DNA of 64,000 bases from RHLJ01 sp965601955 (GTDB lineage: Bacteria; Bacteroidota; Rhodothermia; Balneolales; Balneolaceae), in the NCBI GenBank assembly GCA_965601955.1, contig OZ271855.1, positions 3,224,001-3,288,000 of the forward strand, given 5' to 3'. Shown in pieces: positions 54,876 to 61,907 of this stretch. The notes beneath the pieces are model-generated. The model was not told the DNA's origin. It was given only the letters and a program-made list of their open reading frames with translations, and did not search any database. Numbering within the stretch: the stretch's first letter is position 1; each line of letters opens with the position of its first letter. The position numbers and the translations under genes are program-made.

Positions 54876-57710
54876 ATGAAATTATCGGTTTCCTCTCTAT
54901 CCCTGTTTACGTTTATCATCATCCTTGCAGGATGTTCAGGATTAAATGAACAGGAATTTTCCGTTGAATATGAAAAGTTCACATTAGATAATGGGCTTGA
55001 AGTAATTTTTCACCAGGATGACTCCGATCCGGTTACCGCAGTTGCACTAACCTTTCATGTAGGTTCTTCTCGCGAGAAAGAGGGTAAAACCGGCTTTGCC
55101 CACCTATTCGAACATCTTTTATTCTTAGAATCTGAAAACCTCGGTAAAGGAGGGCTTGATCAAATGAGTAGTAGAATTGGTGGTTCTGGGGCAAATGGCT
55201 CCACAAGCCGAGACCGAACAAATTATTTCCAAACAGTACCTAACGATGCTCTTGAAAAGATGATCTGGGCTGAAGCAGATAAGCTTGGATTCTTTATTAA
55301 CACGGTAACAGAAGCAGTAGTAGCCAAAGAAAAACAAGTTGTGAAGAATGAGAAACGCCAGGTAATTGACAATCAGCCTTATGGTCATGCGAATTATGTG
55401 ATCGGCAAAAATATGTACCCGGAAGGACATCCTTATAACTGGCAGGTGATTGGATCCCTTGAAGACGTACAAAGTGCTACACTAGAAGATGTAAAGGAAT
55501 TCTACAATACCTGGTACACCCCAAATAACGCAACCTTAGTTATAGCAGGTGATTTTGATCCAGCACAGGCCGAAGAGTGGGTGCATAAATATTTTGATGA
55601 AATTCCAAGAGGTATAGAAATTGAACCACTTGAAGACCGCCCTGCTGTTATTACAGAAACCAAAAAACTGTATTACGAAGATAACTTTGCACGCCTTCCA
55701 GAATTAAGAATGTACTGGCCCGGAGTTGATCTCTATCACTCTGATGCCTATGCATTGGATATTTTAATGGAACTTTTGGCAACCGGTAAGAAAGCTCCTT
55801 TTAACCAGGTATTGATTGATGAAAAAGAGCTTACTTCAACAGTGTTTATGTTTAGCAATAATTCCGAAATAGCAGGAGAAATTGCTTTTGTAACGAGGGC
55901 TTTTCCCAGTACTGACCTGAATGAAGTTTATGATGCAGTTCAGGAAGCTTTCACAAGATTTGAAGAGGAAGGGTTTACTGAAGGAGATTTAAACAGAATC
56001 AAAGCCGGTATCGAAACGCAATTTTATAATGGCCTTTCCAGTGTATTGGGGAAAGCCTTCAATCTTGCCCAGTATAATATCTTCGCAAACGATCCTGGAT
56101 ACATTAACGAAGACATCAAGAAAACCTTGGCGGTAACCAGCGAAGATGTGATGCGCGTTTATGAGCAGTATATCAAAGGAAAGGATTTTGTAGCTACCAG
56201 CTTTGTCCCCAGGGGGCAGACCGATCTAATTCTTGAAGGTTCTGAGCTTGCTATAGTAGAAGAAGAAGTAATAGCAGAAAGCGGTGCTGATGAATCATTT
56301 ACCCTTCCGGAAGAAACTGACTTTGAACGCACACCTTCCAGCTTTGATCGTACGGTAGAACCTCCTTACGGAGAAAGCCCAACAATCAAAATCCCTGAGA
56401 TTTGGGAAGCAGAACTTTCTAATGGACTCAAAGTCTATGGAATCGAAAACACGGAATTACCTCTTGTTCAATTTGAGCTGAAGCTTAAAGGTGGTTTATT
56501 GCTTGATAATCCTAATAAAGTTGGAGTAGCGAATCTTGTAGCTGAGGTAATGACCCGAGGTACAGCAAATAAAACTCCTGAAGAGCTGGAAGAAGCTATT
56601 AATGACCTTGGAGCCTCAATTAACATTAATTCCGGACAGCAAAGTATTAGCATCACAGGAAATACTCTTTCAAGGAATTACTCAGCAACTATGGCGCTCG
56701 TACAGGAGATGCTGCTAGAGCCTCGTTGGGATGAAACCGAGTTTGACCTGGCTAAGCAAAGTACCTTAAGCCAGATTGCTGCACAAAGTGCCAATCCAAA
56801 TAGTATCGCTACTAATACCTATAACAAGCTGATTTACGGTGAGGATAATATTCTCTCCAATAATCCAATTGGAACCACCGAAAGTGTTGAAGCCATTACA
56901 ATTGATGACCTTAAGCAATATTATGAGAATAGCTTCTCTCCTTCCCTGGCTAGCTATATGGTAGTAGGATCGGTAAATGAGAGAGCAGTGACCTCAGCAC
57001 TACGAGGAATACAGGAAGGCTGGGCTGCAAAAGAGGTACAGCTTCCAGAGCTTAACTTCCCTGATGCTCCTTCCGAATCACAGGTATATTTCTATGATGT
57101 ACCAAATGCCAAGCAATCTGTAATCCGCTTCGGATACCTGGCTATGCCTGTTACTGATGAAGATCATTATTCCGCAACAGTAATGAATTACATTCTTGGG
57201 GGCGGTGGGTTTGCATCCAGATTCACACAGGAACTAAGAGAAGGTAAAGGATACACGTATGGAATTGGCTCCGGATTTGGCGGTTCTGCCCTTCCTGGTC
57301 CATTTACCATTAGCAGTGGAGTTAGGACTAATGTGACTTATGAGTCTGCGGCTCTTGTTAAGGAGATACTGGAGCAATACCCAACTACCTTTACCGAACA
57401 AGATCTTGAGACTACTAAAAGCTTCCTCCTAAAGAGTAATGCTCGCCGCTTCGAAACACTAGGTGCAAAGCTGAATATGGTTGAAAACATCTCTGACTAT
57501 GGATGGAGCCCAAATTACATCAGGGAAAGAGAGCAAATAGTTCAGGATATGACCATTGATCGCATCTCAGAACTTGCGCAGGAATATGCCAATCCAAATA
57601 GAATGATTTATTTAGTGGTTGGGGATGCTGCTACACAAATGGATAGATTGGAAGCACTAGGTTTCGGAAAACCTGTTTTAGTAAGCGAAAACTTTAAAGA
57701 AGGGAACTAA
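54876..57710 (+). CDS. M16-family zinc protease lipoprotein
   Basis: 944 residues, the usual size for two fused M16 half-barrels. Lipobox at ILAGC (Cys about 20). The first half carries the inverted zinc motif HLFEH (about residue 77-81) with a downstream Glu in VKNEKRQV (about 160). The second half (about 510-930) keeps the fold (PPYGESPTI ... GLKVYGIENTELPLVQF) but has no HxxEH, as usual for the inactive half. Predicted envelope peptidase that degrades small peptides. Followed 5 nt later by the cupin gene. Confidence 0.92.
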   Translation: MKLSVSSLSLFTFIIILAGCSGLNEQEFSVEYEKFTLDNGLEVIFHQDDSDPVTAVALTFHVGSSREKEGKTGFAHLFEHLLFLESENLGKGGLDQMSSRIGGSGANGSTSRDRTNYFQTVPNDALEKMIWAEADKLGFFINTVTEAVVAKEKQVVKNEKRQVIDNQPYGHANYVIGKNMYPEGHPYNWQVIGSLEDVQSATLEDVKEFYNTWYTPNNATLVIAGDFDPAQAEEWVHKYFDEIPRGIEIEPLEDRPAVITETKKLYYEDNFARLPELRMYWPGVDLYHSDAYALDILMELLATGKKAPFNQVLIDEKELTSTVFMFSNNSEIAGEIAFVTRAFPSTDLNEVYDAVQEAFTRFEEEGFTEGDLNRIKAGIETQFYNGLSSVLGKAFNLAQYNIFANDPGYINEDIKKTLAVTSEDVMRVYEQYIKGKDFVATSFVPRGQTDLILEGSELAIVEEEVIAESGADESFTLPEETDFERTPSSFDRTVEPPYGESPTIKIPEIWEAELSNGLKVYGIENTELPLVQFELKLKGGLLLDNPNKVGVANLVAEVMTRGTANKTPEELEEAINDLGASININSGQQSISITGNTLSRNYSATMALVQEMLLEPRWDETEFDLAKQSTLSQIAAQSANPNSIATNTYNKLIYGEDNILSNNPIGTTESVEAITIDDLKQYYENSFSPSLASYMVVGSVNERAVTSALRGIQEGWAAKEVQLPELNFPDAPSESQVYFYDVPNAKQSVIRFGYLAMPVTDEDHYSATVMNYILGGGGFASRFTQELREGKGYTYGIGSGFGGSALPGPFTISSGVRTNVTYESAALVKEILEQYPTTFTEQDLETTKSFLLKSNARRFETLGAKLNMVENISDYGWSPNYIREREQIVQDMTIDRISELAQEYANPNRMIYLVVGDAATQMDRLEALGFGKPVLVSENFKEGN

Positions 57711-57715
57711 AGCCG

Positions 57716-58222
57716 ATGAAAACCAGGGTTAATGAGCTTATTGAAAAGCTTGAACTTGCCCAACATGTAGAAGGAGGTTTCTATAAAGAAACTTATAGAA
57801 GTGAAGGAACCATTTCCGAAGGAAGCCTTTCTGAGGAATTTGAAGGCCCGCGAAATTATTCAACAGGCATTTATTTCCTTCTTACTTCTGATACCTTTTC
57901 CGCATTTCATCGCATTAAACAAGATGAGATGTGGCATTTTTATGAAGGAGCTCCTTTAACTATCCACATAATTGATGACCAAGGGAATTACTCATTTCAT
58001 CGATTGGGATTAGAACTTGGTGATCAGCAATCTCCTCAGTTTACTGTTCCTCGTGGATACTGGTTTGCTGCTGAAATTGAAGACCCCAATAGCTATACCC
58101 TGGTTGGGTGTACGGTTTCTCCTGGTTTTGATTTCTCTGATTTTGAGTTGGCAGATAGGAAAGCGTTGATAGAATCATTTCCTCACCATGAACACATCAT
58201 CCATCGACTAACAAGGTTTTGA
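57716..58222 (+). CDS. DUF985 cupin-domain protein
   Basis: 168 residues with the cupin_5/DUF985 pattern: HVEGGFYKETYRS at the start, STGIYFLLTSDTFSAFHRIKQDEMWHFYEGAPL (metal-site His/Glu), PRGYWFAAE and TLVGCTVSPGFDF FDFELADR. Related proteins are small, cytoplasmic and sometimes act on nucleotide or sugar substrates; none is settled. It follows the protease gene by 5 nt. Confidence 0.9.
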   Translation: MKTRVNELIEKLELAQHVEGGFYKETYRSEGTISEGSLSEEFEGPRNYSTGIYFLLTSDTFSAFHRIKQDEMWHFYEGAPLTIHIIDDQGNYSFHRLGLELGDQQSPQFTVPRGYWFAAEIEDPNSYTLVGCTVSPGFDFSDFELADRKALIESFPHHEHIIHRLTRF

Positions 58223-58377
58223 TAGGGCTTGCGCATTGTTCTGGTTGGTATAGATTTTGCTTAATCCTTACCTTTTAGTTCATATTCACCTTTAGATTAA
58301 AAACCATAGAAGACGCACGTACATTACTCGAATTAGTAGTTCAGCTTGGCGGTACTGATCCTGTCACACTTTTTGGA

Positions 58378-59310
58378 TTGCAAGACCAAAATATCCGGGT
58401 GTTGGATACCAATTTTCCAGAAACTAAAATCAATGCCCGGGGAGAACGGGTTAAGATCACGGGGCCGAGTTCGGAGGCTTCCCTTGTTAAGGAAGTAATA
58501 GAAGGAATGATTGAAGTAGCTCAGCGAAAAGCTAAAGTTACCGAAGATGATGTCAATACACTTATTGCACTCCGAAGTGGAGAACTTCAGGCGAAAGAAC
58601 GTAAACATCCCGCCTACACTGGTGATGGAGAGCTCATCCTTTACACACATAAAGGTGAAGCTATCCTTGCAAAAACACCTGGTCAAAAACGGATTTATAA
58701 GTCATCTGCAGCTAATGATATCGTATTTGCTATCGGACCTGCCGGTACTGGTAAAACCTATACATCGGTAGCCCTGGCTGTAAAAGCCCTCAAAGAGCGA
58801 AGAGTGGAGAAGATTATCCTGGCACGCCCTGCTGTTGAAGCTGGTGAAAACCTGGGCTTTCTTCCTGGAGATTTAAAAGAGAAAATTGATCCCTATCTCC
58901 GTCCTCTATATGATTCCTTAGAGGATATGATCGATCAGGAGAAGCTAAGCCTTCACCTTTCTAAAAATGTAATAGAGATTGCTCCTCTTGCTTATATGAG
59001 AGGCCGAACACTAAACAATGCTTTTGTGATTTTAGATGAGGCTCAGAATGCCACAAATACACAAATGAAGATGTTCCTTACAAGAATTGGATTCAATAGT
59101 AGAGCAATCATTACCGGAGATATAACTCAAACCGATCTCCCAAAAAGACAACAATCGGGATTGATTTCCATCCAAAAAATCCTTGCAGATATTGAAGGAA
59201 TCGACTTTGTGTACTTAAGAGATGAAGATGTGGTAAGGCATAAGCTGGTCAAGGATATTATTAATGCTTATGATAAGTTTGATTCTGAGAACGAAGGGGA
59301 TTTGGAATAA
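58378..59310 (+). CDS. phoH: PhoH family ATPase
   Basis: 310 residues from a TTG at 58378. Walker A GPAGTGKT (about 125-132) and Walker B FVILDEAQNAT (about 220), then GDITQTDLP, the PhoH signature. A nucleotide-binding protein of RNA metabolism linked to phosphate stress. The frame stays open and family-like for about 20 codons further upstream (LLELVVQLGGTDPVTLFG), but no ATG, GTG or TTG exists there; the first candidate is ATA at 58306. The 310-residue form may therefore be N-terminally short. Start is the weak point; the family call is firm. Confidence 0.9.
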   Translation: MQDQNIRVLDTNFPETKINARGERVKITGPSSEASLVKEVIEGMIEVAQRKAKVTEDDVNTLIALRSGELQAKERKHPAYTGDGELILYTHKGEAILAKTPGQKRIYKSSAANDIVFAIGPAGTGKTYTSVALAVKALKERRVEKIILARPAVEAGENLGFLPGDLKEKIDPYLRPLYDSLEDMIDQEKLSLHLSKNVIEIAPLAYMRGRTLNNAFVILDEAQNATNTQMKMFLTRIGFNSRAIITGDITQTDLPKRQQSGLISIQKILADIEGIDFVYLRDEDVVRHKLVKDIINAYDKFDSENEGDLE

Positions 59311-59315
59311 TTAAC

Positions 59316-59342
59316 AGTGCCTAAGTACCAGAGTATCAAAGT
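59316..59342 (+). repeat. Left inverted repeat flanking the four-helix-bundle gene
   Basis: A 27-nt sequence starting AGTGCCTAAG, matched in inverted form by 59731-59757 with three mismatches. The two arms bracket the four-helix-bundle gene and would form a long stem in RNA. Confidence 0.85.
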
Positions 59343-59374
59343 GGCTTAGTTTCTTGGTCGTAAACTAAATCAAA

Positions 59375-59731
59375 ATGGCTACAGCAAATACATATCGAGA
59401 ACTCATCATCTGGAAAAAATCAATGGATTTGGTAACTGATGTATATCAAGCAACCTCATCTTTCCCTAAATCTGAAAAATATAGTCTGGTTTCACAATTA
59501 AGGAGATCTGCTATTTCAATACCAGCAAATATAGCTGAAGGTTTTGGAAGAAAATCGCCTGGAGATTTTAGACGATTCTTAAATATATCAATGGGCTCTC
59601 TATTTGAACTTCAAACAGAATTTGAGATATCAAAAAATCTCTCCTTTGTTTCTAATGAAGCATTTGACAGATTTTACGAGAAAAGCAGAGAAATTGAGCG
59701 AATGATGAGTAGTCTAATCAATAAGATATAA
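59375..59731 (+). CDS. Four-helix-bundle protein (23S rRNA intervening-sequence / S23 type)
   Basis: 118 residues with the family core: ELIIWKKSMDLV, SEKYSLVSQLRRSAISIPANIAEGFGR, then FLNISMGSLFELQTEFEIS and EIERMMSSLINKI. These small proteins are encoded in 23S rRNA intervening sequences and also as free genes next to diversity-generating retroelements. Here it is intergenic and inside 27-nt inverted repeats; its stop is the first base run of the right arm. No reverse transcriptase nearby. Function unknown. Confidence 0.92.
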   Translation: MATANTYRELIIWKKSMDLVTDVYQATSSFPKSEKYSLVSQLRRSAISIPANIAEGFGRKSPGDFRRFLNISMGSLFELQTEFEISKNLSFVSNEAFDRFYEKSREIERMMSSLINKI

Positions 59732-59757
59732 CTTTGTAACTCTGATACTTAGGCACT
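59731..59757 (-). repeat. Right inverted repeat flanking the four-helix-bundle gene
   Basis: Inverted partner of 59316-59342, 24 of 27 positions identical. It begins at the last base of the four-helix-bundle stop codon, so the gene and its repeats form one compact unit of about 440 bp. Confidence 0.85.
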
Positions 59758-59781
59758 CGGGTACTTTTAGAAATACCAAAA

Positions 59782-60597
59782 TTGAATCACACCCAAAACA
59801 CCACATACGTAGCTGCTCTCTACGAGGGTACTTTTTCTGTAGGACTGGATCGAATCTTCAATCGGATTGCAAGAGACGGTCAGCCTGCCAAAGGAGCCCT
59901 TAAAATATCACTTAACCCCTTTTTAATAGTCACTGCTGATAAAAACATCCTGTTCGATTGCGGCATTGGTGAGTTTGGGGAAGATACCGGGCCTCACTTC
60001 ATTCGAAAGAATCTTGAAGAGCATGGATTAACGGAGTTTGATATCACTGATGTGTTCCTTAGTCATCTTCATTATGATCATATTGGTGGCTTAGCAAATA
60101 AAGAAAATGGATACTGGGAACTCACTTTCCCAGATGCCAAAATATGGACTTCTGAAAAAGACTGGCAAAGAGCAACCTCAAAAGAAGTGTGGTATGATGA
60201 AGAAAAAACTGAATTTCTTTCTTTTGTTGATGCACGGGCAGATCTACACTTTTTGAAAGAACAAGATCAGCCTTATCCTGAAATCTCTGTTGAAAAGATT
60301 GGGGGCCATACCGAACATCACCTCGTGCTTCTATTCAATGATGGAACAAATAAGTACATGCAGGCAGGCGATGTAATTGCCACCAGGAGCCAAATCAACA
60401 GAAAATTTGCTGCTAAATATGACTTTGATCCTCAAACCAGTCAGGCTCAAAGAGAACGGCTAGCTAAACTTGCTTTTGATGAAGGCTATATCGTCCTTGG
60501 GTTTCATGATGATCAGGATCCCATTGTTAAAATCACGGGTTATGATGAAAAAACCGGGTATCAAACCGAAGTATTAGAGTCATATGTCCCTTCCTAG
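59782..60597 (+). CDS. MBL-fold metallo-hydrolase
   Basis: 271 residues from a TTG start with no better ATG nearby. Metallo-beta-lactamase fold with the zinc motif LSHLHYDHIGGL (H-x-H-x-D-H, about 90-101), then GGHTEHHL, AGDVI and a late GFHDD that supply further metal ligands. The form resembles lactonase-like (AiiA/AttM) members, but the substrate is not decided. Its 3' end overlaps the PNP gene start by 14 nt, so the two are coupled. Confidence 0.88.
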   Translation: MNHTQNTTYVAALYEGTFSVGLDRIFNRIARDGQPAKGALKISLNPFLIVTADKNILFDCGIGEFGEDTGPHFIRKNLEEHGLTEFDITDVFLSHLHYDHIGGLANKENGYWELTFPDAKIWTSEKDWQRATSKEVWYDEEKTEFLSFVDARADLHFLKEQDQPYPEISVEKIGGHTEHHLVLLFNDGTNKYMQAGDVIATRSQINRKFAAKYDFDPQTSQAQRERLAKLAFDEGYIVLGFHDDQDPIVKITGYDEKTGYQTEVLESYVPS

Positions 60598-61363
60598 TCT
60601 TGTATTAAGCATAAAGCAGGTTCTTGAAGAGAAAGGCTTTCCACCAAAAATAGATGCCGTTGTTATCCTCGGGTCGGGCTTAGGAAGCTTTGGCAATGAA
60701 ATTGAGGAACCAATTACAGTTCCTTATTCCGAAATTCCTGGCTTTCCTCAATCAACGGTACAAGGCCATTCCGGTTCGTTAATTTTTGGAACTATAGGAG
60801 ATAAATCTGTACTCGCTTTTTCCGGGCGATTTCATTTCTATGAAGGATATAACCTGGAAAAAACGATACTACCTGTTCAACTGGCTAAAGCTTTTGAAAC
60901 AGATATACTTCTGATTTCCAATGCAGCGGGTGGTATCAATCTTGATTTTCAGGTTGGCGACCTAATGGTGATTGATAAGATTATGAGTCCAACCAGGGAA
61001 TTAGGTATTACTTCCAATCAAAAGATTTCAGATATCGCTCTAAAGGTGAGAAATACTGCTACCTCCTTAGACATTCCTACCAGAAAAGGCTCCTACTTGT
61101 ATGTTACTGGTCCTAATTATGAGACCAAGTCAGAAATCCATGCTTTTCGTTTTTTGGGAGGAGATGCTGTGGGTATGAGCACCGCTCCAGAACTCATTGA
61201 AGCAGAAAGGTTGGGAGTAAAAGCGGCAGCTATTTCGCTAATCACTAATGCAGCAGCCGGAGTTACAGACCAGAAGCTCGATCATGCCGAAGTAAAAGAT
61301 GCCGCCGATGCTAAAAAGGAAGTGTTTGCTAAGCTGGTTAAGGGATTGATAGCTGAGCTTTGA
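60584..61363 (+). CDS. Purine-nucleoside phosphorylase
   Basis: 259 residues matching the trimeric, type I PNP family: ILGSGLGSFGNEI, STVQGHSGSLIFG, AFSGRFHFYEGY, SNAAGGIN, GDAVGMSTAPELI and ITNAAAGVTDQKL. It cleaves inosine or guanosine with phosphate. Overlap with the MBL gene indicates coupled translation. Followed by a palindromic repeat and the padR region. Confidence 0.95.
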   Translation: MSLPSLVLSIKQVLEEKGFPPKIDAVVILGSGLGSFGNEIEEPITVPYSEIPGFPQSTVQGHSGSLIFGTIGDKSVLAFSGRFHFYEGYNLEKTILPVQLAKAFETDILLISNAAGGINLDFQVGDLMVIDKIMSPTRELGITSNQKISDIALKVRNTATSLDIPTRKGSYLYVTGPNYETKSEIHAFRFLGGDAVGMSTAPELIEAERLGVKAAAISLITNAAAGVTDQKLDHAEVKDAADAKKEVFAKLVKGLIAEL

Positions 61364-61383
61364 TTCGCTTTCCTGCTATTAGA

Positions 61384-61469
61384 GTCATCCTGAGCATACC
61401 TGCGAAGGATCGGCAATCCAATGTTTTTATTCATAAGCGTTGATTCTTCGGCGGTAGACTCGGAATGAC
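61384..61469. repeat. Palindromic intergenic repeat (GTCATCCTGAGC type)
   Basis: The ends GTCATCCTGAG and CTCGGAATGAC are inverted partners, and inner TGCGAAGGATC faces GATTCTTCGGCG. The whole 86-bp unit folds back on itself. It is the same general class as the 30.0-kb repeat but a different sequence. It separates PNP from padR. Confidence 0.8.
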
Positions 61470-61479
61470 ATCAGCACAT

Positions 61480-61533
61480 TACCTAATTGATTTAGGTATA
61501 ATATTTTTGCAACTTACCTAACAGAATTAGGTA
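61480..61533 (+). promoter_or_regulatory. PadR-type operators and promoter
   Basis: Two identical palindromes, TACCTAA-N5-TTAGGTA at 61480-61498 and 61515-61533, 35 bp apart centre to centre. A TATAAT hexamer at 61497-61502 overlaps the end of the first. The arrangement fits auto-repression of padR and its downstream ABC permease gene, with the regulator bound at both sites. Confidence 0.8.
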
Positions 61534-61552
61534 TGCACGCAAAAATATTATT

Positions 61553-61900
61553 ATGATCTCACGAGAACTTAAAGCAGCCTCATCCAAACCTATCATCCTT
61601 TCTATTCTTGCTAAAGGAGATAGCTATGGATACCAAATACTCCAGGATATCTTAGAGATTTCACAGGGAGAATGGAAATGGTCAGAAGCTATGCTCTACC
61701 CTGTACTTCACCGGCTTAACTCTGAAGGGTTAATTCAATCCAGGTGGGAGATACAGGAAAATGGCCGTAAGAGAAAGTATTACGGACTCACTGCAGCAGG
61801 AAAAGCAGCCCTTCAGACTGAAAAGGAACATTGGCTCACCATTCATAATGCACTACAAGGTTTATGGAGTGGACTCGATTTATCACCGGTTAAGAAATGA
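61553..61900 (+). CDS. PadR-family transcriptional regulator
   Basis: 115 residues: winged-helix PadR domain (ILSILAKGDSYGYQILQDI, EAMLYPVLHRLNSEGLIQSRW, GRKRKYYGLTAAGKAAL). A PadR-type repressor that usually responds to a small molecule. It lies behind two identical palindromes at 61480-61533 and directly before the ABC permease gene, so it most likely controls both. Confidence 0.93.
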   Translation: MISRELKAASSKPIILSILAKGDSYGYQILQDILEISQGEWKWSEAMLYPVLHRLNSEGLIQSRWEIQENGRKRKYYGLTAAGKAALQTEKEHWLTIHNALQGLWSGLDLSPVKK

Positions 61901-61907
61901 GGCAGCG

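Noticed and set aside
59375..59731. Diversity-generating retroelement accessory gene
   Set aside because: No reverse transcriptase or template/variable repeat pair is nearby.
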